64,000 nt of DNA from Draconibacterium sp. (GTDB lineage: Bacteria > Bacteroidota > Bacteroidia > Bacteroidales > Prolixibacteraceae): positions 1-64,000 of the forward strand of contig JADIYN010000078.1 in assembly GCA_016705335.1 (NCBI GenBank). Reading direction: 5' to 3'. Numbering within the stretch: the stretch's first letter is position 1; each line of letters opens with the position of its first letter. Made by a program: the position numbers and the translations under genes. Positions 19,702-28,373 of the stretch are shown here, in pieces. Below the pieces are notes generated by a model. That model ran no database searches. It worked only from the letters and a program-made list of their open reading frames with translations, and was not told the origin of the DNA.

Positions 19702-20340
19702 TTAAGTAAAGCTTAATGCTAACTGGTTATCTGAGTGAATTTCCCACAATCTGTTGAGTGATGAAAGCCGGAGCAGGTAATGAATTTGAGGTACTGTCAG
19801 ACAATCAATATCGAAGTAATTCGATATTGAAGGGAATTTGGCGAGAAGTATTCTCACCAAAAGCCTGTTCGGTTCAAACTGAGTTGATGGACCAGCACCC
19901 AGGCACCAGGCACCTGTTACATTTCCCCCTCGGGATTCAAGGTAATTTTTCAGGTATTTAAGTGTTTGCCCTGTTGTATAAACATCATCGGCAATAATGT
20001 AATTACCCGGTTTAACTGTTCCTGAGAATTGAGGGTGATAATACAGCCTTTCGACCATCGATGAACCATGAGCAGTGTGCTGAAGGAAAACAGAATCGCA
20101 AAGCGTAAGATTTGAGTTAAATGTCATGAATTTTGCAAGAGCCATTGGGATTGCGTTCCCTGAATGTTTGAGAACAGGACAGACAAAGCTTGAAAGGTTT
20201 TGGAATGAGCTGTTATCGTGGATCAATTGACAAACCAAGTGTTGTGCGGATTCAATATCACCTTGTTTTGCAAGGTGATAGTTTGAATTGATTTTCATTC
20301 TGAGGACTGTTGAAATCCTGTGAATTTTTTCTATTCTCAT
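19702..20340 (-). CDS. Phosphoribosyltransferase-domain protein
   Basis: 212 residues. The PRPP-binding loop reads YIIADDVYTTGQTLKYL (two acidic residues followed by TTG), the hallmark of type I phosphoribosyltransferases. Upstream is SFVCPVLKHSGNAIPMALAK and FLQHTAHGSSMVERLYY, corresponding to the hood and substrate region. It may salvage bases for the phage or serve a defence/counter-defence role with the adjacent SLOG protein, whose stop is 3 bp from this start. Substrate unknown. Confidence 0.75.
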   Translation of the reverse strand: MRIEKIHRISTVLRMKINSNYHLAKQGDIESAQHLVCQLIHDNSSFQNLSSFVCPVLKHSGNAIPMALAKFMTFNSNLTLCDSVFLQHTAHGSSMVERLYYHPQFSGTVKPGNYIIADDVYTTGQTLKYLKNYLESRGGNVTGAWCLGAGPSTQFEPNRLLVRILLAKFPSISNYFDIDCLTVPQIHYLLRLSSLNRLWEIHSDNQLALSFT

Positions 20341-20343
20341 GGC

Positions 20344-20694
20344 TCAGTAGGTTATTACCCGAAGTTTGAGATTCATCCGTTTTGCTGTATCGATCATGTG
20401 TTTTGTTCCGACAGATTTGCCATCCCAGAAACAGACACAGGCATCAGCAAACCTTGCCATTTCGACATTTCTTCTGAATCCCGAAGCTTTACCATGTTTG
20501 AGCCAGTTAGCCGGGAATTCAGAAACTCTCAGCTTGTTACTTTCTGCATACTTTACAGCCAGGGAATCAACACCCCGAGCCATCCCCGAAACGATAACCA
20601 CATTGGCAGTTTTAGAGAAGAGTATATCCAGTTTGTTTGAGAGCAGGTCATAGTTATTGAAATCCCTTCCACCTGCAACGATCACTTTTAACAT
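20344..20694 (-). CDS. SLOG/DUF2493 nucleotide-binding protein
   Basis: I use the ATG at 20694 (MLKVIVAGGRDFNNYDLLS). The canonical SLOG motif VIVSGMARGVDSLAVKYAE is intact, followed by CVCFWDGKSVGTKHMIDTA. Proteins of this type bind nucleotides or nucleotide-derived signals. It is co-transcribed with the phosphoribosyltransferase (3-bp gap) and has leader element B just upstream. A paralogue with an altered core lies at 18607. Confidence 0.8.
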   Translation of the reverse strand: MLKVIVAGGRDFNNYDLLSNKLDILFSKTANVVIVSGMARGVDSLAVKYAESNKLRVSEFPANWLKHGKASGFRRNVEMARFADACVCFWDGKSVGTKHMIDTAKRMNLKLRVITY

Positions 20695-20730
20695 AATTTT
20701 TTGCTCCTGCCCACGGAGACTTTTTGTAGC

Positions 20731-20878
20731 TTCTGGCACGCTTGATTATGACAGGTATTTTTGGAAGCCGGGCGGATTAGGGATAGGGCGAAACCTGTGG
20801 AGAATTCAAATTTAGTGAGCTTGCTATACCCTATCCTGTTCCGGGCGGCGCATACCTTTGTCATGAATCAAGCGTGCA
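20731..20878 (-). ncRNA. Structured leader element B (before the SLOG gene)
   Basis: A 22-bp interrupted closing stem pairs 20736-20757 with 20853-20877. The sequence differs from the stem of element A but occupies the same place. The inner core GCGGATTAGGG and a late GTTCCGG-like motif are shared with A. An internal 8-bp helix pairs 20781-20788 with 20829-20836. It has the same distance relation to the downstream start codon as element A. Confidence 0.45.
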
Positions 20879-21330
20879 GTAGATATTACTTGTAGAGCAT
20901 TTTAGAAACCAGGGCAATAAAAAACTACTATTTCCCTGAGATCAGGAAGATGGTAGATTAATTGTAATACCTTAGTTAGATTCGCCCAACGAATCCGTAA
21001 GTCAGAAAAAACGTCGCGTATTCAGGAGCGACGTAAATGAAAGTGATAGCTTTCGGGCTATTGTGCAGTTCAGAAAACACTCGCATTGGTGTTCATTACC
21101 AAAAGGAATCTCACTTGTTGTAATTTGCGGTTACAGTCCTAAGCCCTTTGAGTGGAGCAATTTGAAATCTATGATTCATGCTATTCTATTTTTTCATAGA
21201 GTATTTAAGACGAAAATCCTGAAAAATGGTACTGAACTCATTTTGAAAATGAAAAAGCAAATTATTTTTAATGTTCATCCATATTAATGGCCACGTCGGT
21301 ATAAATCAAAAGGTTAAGTATTTCAAAATG
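20879..21330. other. Gene-poor stretch containing a minus-strand terminator
   Basis: No convincing gene. A plus-strand frame at 21063-21287 is open but has no family features or clear ribosome-binding site, so I leave it out. A strong terminator is at 21005-21034. Confidence 0.4.
21005..21034 (-). terminator. Rho-independent terminator (minus strand)
   Basis: ACGTCGC/GCGACGT stem with a T run on the minus strand. The nearest upstream gene ends 300 bp away at 21331. Confidence 0.6.
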
Positions 21331-21576
21331 TTATTTGTTACTTGTATCTGTTTTGATTCTGATTTCATTGGTTTTGTAAATTACAGTGTAATCGTGATTG
21401 AAAGTGATATGCCCCTGAAACGGTTTTTTTGTATCCATGTAAGATTTTATGCATTCAATAAATTTGTTTTTGTTCTCAGGAATACAAATAGTTGAAATTG
21501 AGTAATTAATCCCCGGCTCAATGGCATCAAGGAATTCCCAGACATTTTGCTTATAAATTTTGTACTCTTTATCCAT
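21331..21576 (-). CDS. Hypothetical prophage protein, 81 residues
   Basis: I use the internal ATG at 21576 (MDKEYKIYKQNVWEFLDAIE) because the upstream extension lies in the iteron region and has an odd composition. The protein continues PGINYSISTICIPENKNKFI and ends with TVIYKTNEIRIKTDTSNK. No family recognised. It is next to the repeated motif cluster. Confidence 0.5.
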   Translation of the reverse strand: MDKEYKIYKQNVWEFLDAIEPGINYSISTICIPENKNKFIECIKSYMDTKKPFQGHITFNHDYTVIYKTNEIRIKTDTSNK

Positions 21577-21614
21577 TTTATCGTGTTTTTTGAGTTTTGA
21601 ATGACCGTAAACAT

Positions 21615-21965
21615 GGGTACGACATACGACAAAATGTATAATCCAGAGATTCAGCGATATAGGCAAAATACGGGCGCAAAAAATAAAATGTCGCAGGTTG
21701 TCGTAACAATGTCGTAACCATGCCAAAACAGCGTGGGTACGACAAATCTATGTGGACTGGCGCGGGTTTTAGCAATGTCGTAGGTGTCGTACCCACAAAA
21801 GCATATTTCATTTTTTTCTTTGATATGTTTATATATAAATTTCTATTTATAGATATATAATACATGTGCGTGTGATAGTTAGAGTTTTTTGTGCGGGTAC
21901 GACAAATGGGGAAAAGATATGGATTCGGCATAATTTTGGGTTTTTGAAAAATAAGCGTGGTTAGG
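21615..21965. repeat. Cluster of TGTCGTAC-type iterons, candidate phage origin
   Basis: About nine copies of a short motif in both orientations. GGGTACGACA is at 21615, 21735 and 21895. TGTCGTA is at 21699, 21710 and 21776. TGTCGTACCC is at 21785. Weaker forms are at 21625, 21689 and near 21960. The DNA between them is AT-rich. The cluster lies directly downstream of the VapE-like replication gene, a common place for a replication origin. Regulator binding sites are the other option. Confidence 0.5.
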
Positions 21966-21976
21966 ACAAACTGGAT

Positions 21977-23197
21977 TTACAGCATTTGAACATAGTAGCA
22001 ATTTCTTGCGCCTTCCGGTTTCCTGACACTTTTCTTTTCGAAGTTGAGCTGGGTCAGGGCCTCTCCTATTTTCTCCTCGGATATTTTGTGGAGATCTTCC
22101 CGACGGATTTTTTTACTTACATTCAGATAGTTGAATATTTCCCGGGGTTGCATCCAGGCTCCACCGCCATTCAACGGGATATCAAAATAGGTTTTGACAT
22201 ATTGCATGGATGGGGTTTCCTTTAGGTATCGCTGGTTATGTTCCTTGAATTCGTTCCAGTCAACTGAATCCCATTTATAGTTAAAATCCTGTTTGATAAG
22301 CAAAACAGCTTCTGCCCAAATCTGATCCACATCAACTTTTATACTGTAATCGCGGTTGATGGATTCCAGTTCGAGGATTAGCCATCGCCTGTAGCTCATG
22401 TTTGGTGTGAGGAATCCACCTTTCTCGGGTGTGCGGTTGGAGGTAAAACAGGCGCTGCCGATTCTTTTCCTGCGGATGGGTTGTGGTTCCCGGGGCAGAT
22501 AAACATCAATTTCATTCGCACTCAGCGCTTTTTTGAATTCATCCTCGTTTTTGCGGGTGATTCCAAAAAGTTCATCAAAATAAACAAGAAAATAGCGTGC
22601 GAATGATTCCTGCAGGTTGAATTTACCGTTATCACTGGGGTCGGCAATCATGTTGTGCAAGGGTTTGGGTACAATGAAATTAAAAAAAAAGCTTTTGCCA
22701 ATTCCTTCTTCAGCGTGGATAAGGCCCATTGCCACGTTGTTCGGATGCAATCCAAGGGCACAGGCAGCTGTTGCCACATACCATTTTTTCATATACACAT
22801 ATAGGCGCTCCTGGTAGAAACCATACTTCCTGCCCGGAAATTCCCGCATGGTGAGGTGGCTCATCAGCAAATCAATATGACTTACACCTTTGTATTTACC
22901 TTCAAGGCTGGCAAAATATTCGGCAATTGGATTATAGGAAGTGATTTGGTTTGGACTGTGCAAAATCTTTCGAAGGATTGAATCTGAAACGATAATGCCC
23001 TCTTCCAGTAAATGCAGGCTGATATCATTAAAAGTCACCGGATTGAAATAGGTTTTGGTTTTGGCTTTTATGAAAGATTTATTGGGATCAAATTCATTGA
23101 CCTTAATATCATAATGTTCTTTTAGAAATTCCTTTACTTCTGCAACTTTATTTAAAGTTGCAGCTGTATTATTGAAATTAAGGCCGGTAAGTTTCAT
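21977..23197 (-). CDS. VapE-like (virulence-associated E / P4-type) primase-helicase
   Basis: 406 residues, intact. The ATPase core has Walker A GLIHAEEGIGKSFFFNFIV, Walker B ARYFLVYFDELFGIT, then RKRIGSACFTSNRTPEKGGF (sensor region) and YRRWLILELESI (arginine finger region). This is the VapE/SF3-like arrangement found in phage and island replication modules. An N-terminal region of about 140 residues (RKILHSPNQITSYNPIAEYF) precedes it, and the C-terminus has a helical winged-helix-like segment. It sits between DnaB and the iteron cluster. Confidence 0.8.
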   Translation of the reverse strand: MKLTGLNFNNTAATLNKVAEVKEFLKEHYDIKVNEFDPNKSFIKAKTKTYFNPVTFNDISLHLLEEGIIVSDSILRKILHSPNQITSYNPIAEYFASLEGKYKGVSHIDLLMSHLTMREFPGRKYGFYQERLYVYMKKWYVATAACALGLHPNNVAMGLIHAEEGIGKSFFFNFIVPKPLHNMIADPSDNGKFNLQESFARYFLVYFDELFGITRKNEDEFKKALSANEIDVYLPREPQPIRRKRIGSACFTSNRTPEKGGFLTPNMSYRRWLILELESINRDYSIKVDVDQIWAEAVLLIKQDFNYKWDSVDWNEFKEHNQRYLKETPSMQYVKTYFDIPLNGGGAWMQPREIFNYLNVSKKIRREDLHKISEEKIGEALTQLNFEKKSVRKPEGARNCYYVQML

Positions 23198-23323
23198 AAC
23201 TGATTTTAGATAAGATACTGGTGTTTAAGCAGGACTGAATTCGAATAATAAAAGTGAAACTTTAATATCAAGAGTTGTGGTTTGTTCTAATTCTTTAAAA
23301 GTCATTGGAATTAAGTGTTTACT

Positions 23324-24680
23324 TTAAAAAATAGGTACTTCAAATTGTTTGGTATTGAAATCAAAAAACTGTGTCAAATCGTTGTTGTGTTTTGAGAATA
23401 TGCTTCCGATTTTACCATCCCTGTTTTTGGCTATTTCAAATATCATTACATTTTGCAGTGAGTTCCCGTTGTCATCAATACCATTGGGGTCATAAAAAGC
23501 GGGCCGCCAGTTAAAGATCACTATATCGGCATCCTGCTCAATGGCGCCTGATTCGCGAAGGTCGGCAAGACGGGGAGTTTTATCCTCCCTGTTTTCAATT
23601 TGCCGGTTTAACTGAGCCAGAAGAAGAATAGGAACCCCTGCTGCTTTTGCCACCTTTTTCAGCCCTCTTGATATTTCTGCAACTTCCCTTTCGCGGTTTT
23701 TGTTACCGTAACTCTGGGATTTATTTCGACAACGGAACTGATATGCCGGATATCAACACCTGGGGTATCATCGATGAAAATTGGAAGCTGGCGAAGTTCT
23801 TTGTCTGCTCGATTATAGGCGCTCCAGTCACCAGCTGTCATTGTGCCCCGCTCAAAATTATGTCTTATGATCCCGCCATAACTGAGAATTAGGCGTTTGG
23901 ATAATTTAAGGTTTTCCATTTCAAGGGAAAAACGCAAACGTTTTTATTGTTTTGTGCCGCGGATTTGGTAAATAAGTTTAATGCCACTGCGGTTTTCCCC
24001 ATGCTCGGGCGTGCTGCAATAATAATAAGTTCGCCCTGCTGCCAGCCGTTGTTTAATTCGTTCATATCGGCAAGGCCGGTATGAACTCCCTGTATTTCTC
24101 CGGCCAAAGCTTTTTGCTGACGGATTTCGAGGTCAGTGCGTGTTTCATCGAGTATAGAGGAGATGTGTTTCATCCCTGATTTTCCTGCAAGCAAATCATC
24201 AATGGATTGTGTTGTCAGGTTGTACAAAGCTTCCAGTTCATCGATATTATCCTCATAAGCTTTTGAAATACATTCAGTAAATCTGCGGATAAGTTCCCGG
24301 GAGAAATATTTCTCAGCAATTATCCTGGCATGTTGTTCAATGTGGGCTGATGATGCTACCCTGCGGGTGAGCCGGGTAATTTCGCCGGGCCGCCAACTCT
24401 TCCAAGATCACCATTATCATTTAGTTTTGAGGTAACTGTTAGCAGGTCAATTTGATGGCCGGCATCTGAAAGTTCGAGAATGGTTCGAAATATGATTTGG
24501 TGCTCTTCTTTATAAAAAGATTCTTCTGAAACAATTGATGAAACATTGAATATAGCATCGCGTTCAAGCATGAGCGCTCCCAGAACCGCTTCTTCAACTT
24601 CAATGGCTTGTGGCGGTATTTTTCCGTAAATGGTATCGATATTGACCGTGTAAAATCAGGTTTGTTTTTTTTGGATTCAT
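23324..24680 (-). CDS. dnaB: Replicative DNA helicase DnaB of the prophage, frameshifted
   Basis: About 450 residues from the ATG at 24680. The N-terminal domain has PPQAIEVEEAVLGALMLER and SFYKEEHQIIFRTILELSD. The RecA-like part has GELIIIAARPSMGKTAVAL (Walker A), then LPIFIDDTPGVDIRHI and VPILLLAQLNRQIENREDK, RLADLRESGAIEQDADIVIF, all standard DnaB motifs. It is broken by at least four single-base shifts, yet every block is present. With the VapE-like gene it forms the replication module. Confidence 0.85.
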
Positions 24681-24681
24681 T

Positions 24682-24954
24682 TTAAAAATGGGTTTTAATT
24701 TGTAAGACCTTCCTGTGGATCTGCATGTTGGTTTGAGGATGGTTCAGCATGTTGCTTTTCACTTCTACGGATTTTACGGGTGTGATGAATTTATCCATTT
24801 CGTTAAGGGCAATCTGAACCTTCTTCCAGGCTTTATTCAGTGTTGTTATTTTTTGATAGATCTTGACGCTTTTGGGAAGCAATTCATGCAGTTCCTCCAG
24901 CTCTTGTTTGAATTCCATGATGCTTTGTTCTGCTTTTTCCCAGGTTTGTTTCAT
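24682..24954 (-). CDS. Hypothetical coiled-coil prophage protein, 90 residues
   Basis: MKQTWEKAEQSIMEFKQELE followed by a long amphipathic helix (LHELLPKSVKIYQKITTLNK). It lies between the ASCH-like gene and dnaB with gaps of 5 and 1 bp, so it shares their transcript. No family known to me. Confidence 0.6.
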   Translation of the reverse strand: MKQTWEKAEQSIMEFKQELEELHELLPKSVKIYQKITTLNKAWKKVQIALNEMDKFITPVKSVEVKSNMLNHPQTNMQIHRKVLQIKTHF

Positions 24955-24959
24955 AGGAA

Positions 24960-25604
24960 TTAAATAATTTTGGTTGGTTTAGATTCCTGAAGTTTAAATT
25001 TTATGGCCCAAACCCAGGGGTTTTCATAGTAGTTTTCTATTCCATAAATAGAAATCCATTTGGCGATAAAACCTTCCCGGAAGTTAACCTGGCCAATTTC
25101 ACCAAGATTGAGAATTTTACCGACGCTGATTCCTTCCTCCCGGGCTTCATCTTCGGTAATTGTTAGTATTCGTTGTGGTTTTATATCTGTTATTTTGAGC
25201 CAGATTCGGGCTTGATTTTTACGCAAGTGAATTGAAGGTGTCCAACAGTAAGTGTGATTAGGTGTTTTATCATTTGAATCGGCTTTAAATTCCATGTATT
25301 CTTTATCGTCATCACAATCATAAGTATTAGCAAAAGTTTCTTTCACCCAGAGATAATCACCGGGTTCTCCGTAAGGGCATAATATTGGATATCGGTAACA
25401 CTTGCCATTATTCAAACGTGCAATCCATTTGCCGCTTTCCTTAAATATTTCAACGGCCGGTTCCATAGATTTTGAAAGTGGTGATTTGAATAAGCGACGT
25501 GTTGCTGTTTTGGCTCCTGATAGAATTGCCCGAACCATTTCTGTATCGAACAGTATAGGATAATCCCTGGTATTGGTAGTTGCCCTTGCGTAGTTCTTCT
25601 TCAA
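24960..25604 (-). CDS. ASCH/PUA-like phage protein
   Basis: 214 residues. MVRAILSGAKTATRRLFKSP near the start is the typical opening of phage ASCH-type (PUA-like) proteins, and GDYLWVKETFANTY and ARIWLKITDIKPQRILTITE are the later signature, where the substrate pocket lies. ASCH proteins bind RNA or modified nucleosides. In phages the role is usually unknown. First gene of the dnaB transcript. Confidence 0.7.
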   Translation of the reverse strand: MKKNYARATTNTRDYPILFDTEMVRAILSGAKTATRRLFKSPLSKSMEPAVEIFKESGKWIARLNNGKCYRYPILCPYGEPGDYLWVKETFANTYDCDDDKEYMEFKADSNDKTPNHTYCWTPSIHLRKNQARIWLKITDIKPQRILTITEDEAREEGISVGKILNLGEIGQVNFREGFIAKWISIYGIENYYENPWVWAIKFKLQESKPTKII

Positions 25605-25888
25605 TATGGTTGTGGTGATATTCTTTTGTTGCGCTCTTTATTGAATAAATTGAGTTTTCCGCATTTCAAAGTGGCAGTTTCGTGTTTATCTGGTTAATTG
25701 CTTTGCTTGGGGGGGGGGGGGCGGAGTTGCAGGGCCTTTAGGGCGTATTGCCGACAAATTAATGCCGTCCGTGGTTTTAGCTTCGGGTCCCGGAAAGGGT
25801 CCCCCGGGCCCCCTCCCTTTGAAGTTGATGTTTGGAATTTACGATTTTCAAATCTTCCATAAACCGGCTGTTAAAATAATGACGTGGT
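25605..25888. other. Intergenic stretch with a run of 13 G
   Basis: Non-coding. It holds an uninterrupted run of G at 25709-25721 and a GC-rich patch with CCCGGGCCCCC near 25805. Both are unusual in this AT-rich element. The run length is also likely to be inaccurate. Confidence 0.6.
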
Positions 25889-26293
25889 TTATGGTCGTTT
25901 TGAAATACAACAGTTTTTGAATTTTTGCCCTGAGCCACAGGAGCAGGTTTCATTTCGGTTGGGTTGGATTATTGTCCTCCGGATTGGTTTTGTTAGCATC
26001 AGGTGCTTGTAGTGTTGCTTGCAATAAAAACGGTACCCAATTTTAAAGTTGGCCTTTTTGTTACAGATGGTACAAATCAATACTTTTTCGGATTTGGTGA
26101 TTCTGTAAAAGCGATTATTGCTTTCAAAGATGTTTCCGGGTTCTGGTTCTATACTTGTTGTACAGGACATTAAATTCTTTGGTAAAATGGTAATTTCCAG
26201 ATTGTGGGTAATCCACCAGTCGTTTTTTTCTGCGTTTACCCTGGTGGTGAGAACACGTTTTTCTTTTTCATTTATAGCGATAACTTTTTTCAT
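25889..26293 (-). CDS. Phage protein with C-terminal SEC-C zinc motif
   Basis: 134 residues. The C-terminus NETCSCGSGQKFKNCCISKR is a clear SEC-C motif (CxCxSGxxFKxCC), which binds zinc. A second cysteine set (VLICTICNKKANFKIGYRFY) precedes it. The N-terminal part is beta-rich. SEC-C modules occur in SecA and in many small proteins as an interaction tag. Specific role unknown. Confidence 0.7.
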   Translation of the reverse strand: MKKVIAINEKEKRVLTTRVNAEKNDWWITHNLEITILPKNLMSCTTSIEPEPGNIFESNNRFYRITKSEKVLICTICNKKANFKIGYRFYCKQHYKHLMLTKPIRRTIIQPNRNETCSCGSGQKFKNCCISKRP

Positions 26294-26309
26294 ACAATAA
26301 TTTTATGGG

Positions 26310-26588
26310 TTATTCAAATTGGCAATCCATCAGTTTCTCTAACTGTGCGTGCTGTTTTTTATACTTTGAATTTGACAGGATGAAAAGAACCTCCTTTTTT
26401 CTCCGGATATAATCTTTCATCCGGTTGGCATCCGAAATAGTCGATATTGCATATTCAAGATTCTTCAGTTCCGTTTGAGAAGCAGCCAATGGAAGCTTGC
26501 TTTTATTGTGCAGCAATAACCATTTGCGACTGTTTCTAATGCTCACAAGAAGTTGTTTACTTTCGGTTAAAAATTCAGACTTTGTCAT
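26310..26588 (-). CDS. Hypothetical helical prophage protein, 92 residues
   Basis: MTKSEFLTESKQLLVSIRNS, highly helical and basic to the end (KKQHAQLEKLMDCQFE). It follows the zinc-finger gene by 3 bp and precedes the SEC-C gene. No family recognised. Confidence 0.6.
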   Translation of the reverse strand: MTKSEFLTESKQLLVSIRNSRKWLLLHNKSKLPLAASQTELKNLEYAISTISDANRMKDYIRRKKEVLFILSNSKYKKQHAQLEKLMDCQFE

Positions 26589-26591
26589 AAT

Positions 26592-26795
26592 CTATTGTAT
26601 AAATGGTTCTAACAATTGATCTGTTTTCCTGAAGTATTCAACTGTTGTGACCATAACATAACTCCCGTCTCCCCAGCAATCAGGACAATTCTCAATATCC
26701 ATATTATGCTGCTCACGTTCGTTGCAAACCCTGATTTTCCCGGCACCTTTGCAGGTAGTACATTTCATGATCTTGGTTTTTGATGTTTTATGCAT
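26592..26795 (-). CDS. Small DnaJ-type zinc-finger protein
   Basis: 67 residues with CTTCKGAGKIRVC and NCPDCWGDGSY, i.e. two CxxCxGxG-like halves of a DnaJ cysteine-rich finger. Such mini-proteins are common in phage early regions. A strong terminator just upstream separates it from the HTH gene, so it starts a new transcript. Confidence 0.65.
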   Translation of the reverse strand: MHKTSKTKIMKCTTCKGAGKIRVCNEREQHNMDIENCPDCWGDGSYVMVTTVEYFRKTDQLLEPFIQ

Positions 26796-26814
26796 GTTTT
26801 TGATTAAAAAAGTG

Positions 26815-26844
26815 GAAAAAAACCCACCGCCATCTGGCGGTGGG
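26815..26844 (-). terminator. Strong Rho-independent terminator (minus strand)
   Basis: CCCACCGCC/GGCGGTGGG with a four-base loop and seven Ts on the minus strand, downstream of the HTH gene at 26953. Confidence 0.75.
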
Positions 26845-26952
26845 GGTGCTTCACCTGCATCGGTGATATTTCAACTTAAAAAGAAAATATGAATAATGCC
26901 CAGTCAGTTCTGACTGTTACCTGATACCTGAAATAATCGATTTTCAAACTTA

Positions 26953-27237
26953 TTATTTATGACCAATGGGTTGTATGTGTTTAAAATAGAGCTCAACGGT
27001 TTGAGACTGCGACTCCAATTGGGAAACATTGAATACAACAGAACCGTTACTTTTTACAGGTACAATTTTCCCTTCCCTCACCCAACGGTCTATACGTCTT
27101 CGGCTATATCTCCGGTAACTTTCAGCCTTGGATATTTGTGATTTGTCAACTCCCATTTCGCGAAGGGCGTTTTTCGCCCCCATTTCGGCTGCCGTGGTGA
27201 GCATTTGTCTCAGTTGGAATTCATGGATTTCAAACAT
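26953..27237 (-). CDS. Excisionase-like HTH DNA-binding protein
   Basis: 94 residues. The segment SYRRYSRRRIDRWVREGKIV with VKSNGSVVFNVSQLE is a MerR/Xis-type winged helix (HTH_17-like). The helical start is IHEFQLRQMLTTAAEMGAKN. Position in the early region next to the lysogeny switch suits an excisionase or early regulator. Confidence 0.65.
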   Translation of the reverse strand: MFEIHEFQLRQMLTTAAEMGAKNALREMGVDKSQISKAESYRRYSRRRIDRWVREGKIVPVKSNGSVVFNVSQLESQSQTVELYFKHIQPIGHK

Positions 27238-27336
27238 GGATTATTAATTGATTTTTTTTGAAACATGGTTTTTGAAACATGGTTTATAGATTCTTCATTT
27301 GTCCTGATTTCATCCTTGGTTTTTGATTTAAACCGT

Positions 27337-27597
27337 TTAACCAATTTTTTGAAGTTCTTTTCGGTTACGTTCAATCATTCCTAAAACTTTATCCCTTGTT
27401 TCATCCTCCAGCTTTGCATATTCCAAAGCCATAAAAATGATTTTGGGATCTCCTTTTACTTTTCCGGTAATGACTTTTGACGTCCACATCCACGAAACGC
27501 CCATTTCATCAGCTATTTGCTGTATTGCACCTCTTGGTAATCGCTTTCTCAATTCCATATTACCGGTTTGTTTTAAGTCTCTTTCTTCTCTTCTCAT
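27337..27597 (-). CDS. Small HTH regulator, Cro-like position
   Basis: 86 residues: KRLPRGAIQQIADEMGVSWM, then TSKVITGKVKGDPKIIFMAL, an XRE-type helix-turn-helix. It is divergent to the S24 repressor at 27755, with 157 bp between, as in phage immunity regions. It would be the antirepressor (Cro-like) or an early activator. Confidence 0.65.
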   Translation of the reverse strand: MRREERDLKQTGNMELRKRLPRGAIQQIADEMGVSWMWTSKVITGKVKGDPKIIFMALEYAKLEDETRDKVLGMIERNRKELQKIG

Positions 27598-27671
27598 ATC
27601 TTTTTATTAAATTGTTTTGTTTTGTTTCATTATATTATTATATTTGTCATTTAACTAATATATTTAGCAAA

Positions 27672-27712
27672 TTAAACATTATTATTTGCAATACGGCAAT
27701 ATTATTGTTTAA
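27672..27712. promoter_or_regulatory. Candidate repressor operator in the lysogeny switch
   Basis: Imperfect palindrome: TTAAACA at 27672-27678 mirrors TGTTTAA at 27706-27712, with further paired positions inward (11 of 13 outer plus middle pairs match). It lies in the divergent spacer between the small HTH gene and the S24 repressor. Confidence 0.45.
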
Positions 27713-27754
27713 TAAAGGTTAATATATTTTCAACATGTTCTTAATAAACTGGTA

Positions 27755-28373
27755 ATGAAAGGTGAAGAAGTAAAAAAAATTTTGGAAGAGGATGGGCTTC
27801 AACTCACAGATGTTGCAGAGAGATTAAATATCTCCCACAAAATTTCAACAACTGGCTTGGTGTTCAGGATATTAAAACTGGTATTCTGGAAAAAATAGCC
27901 CAGGCAATCGATAAAAATATTTACTATTTTATTGATAAACAATCTCTTACAACCCAGGAACGGGATAAATTTCCTGAAGGTGCAATCCGTTATTATGATA
28001 TTGATGCTTCTACCGGACCGGTAGAATTTTTTGAACCGGGAACGGGAACAAAATTCAAAAAAATAATTATTCCTGGTTATTGTGATTGTGACTTTGCCCT
28101 GAATGTATGGGGTGACAGCATGAATCCAGTTCTTCACACTGGTGAAATCATTTTATGTAAAGAATGGAAAGAAAGTTTTATTGATTTTGGGTACATTTAT
28201 TTTATTATTACCACCGAAAACCACCGGATGATCAAATATATTCAACCAGGAGAAGATGTCGTAAAATAACCTGTGTCAGCGAAAATATTTTTTACAAGTC
28301 TTTTGAAATTGACAAAACCGATATTCTGAAATTATTTGTTGTCAAGGGACACATCAACAGAAGAGCAATTTAA
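27755..28373 (+). CDS. Phage repressor with HTH and S24 (LexA/CI-like) domain, two deletions
   Basis: Adding one A near 27840 and one near 28265 restores 206 residues. The N-terminal HTH reads VKKILEEDGLQLTDVAERLN. The C-terminal peptidase part has FALNVWGDSMNPVLHTGEII, where the Ser of GDSM is the S24 nucleophile, and YFIITTENHRMIKYIQPG with the Lys-bearing strand. Such repressors cleave themselves on SOS induction and so switch the prophage to lytic growth. It converges with the integrase and their ends overlap by about 40 bp. Confidence 0.8.

Noticed and set aside
18281..20878. Elements A and B as one MITE family
   Set aside because: Mobile palindromes of one family should share end sequences; here the stems differ in sequence but keep pairing, which favours structured RNA.
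21063..21287. Plus-strand frame of 74 residues
   Set aside because: No recognisable motif or ribosome-binding site and surrounded by phage non-coding DNA.
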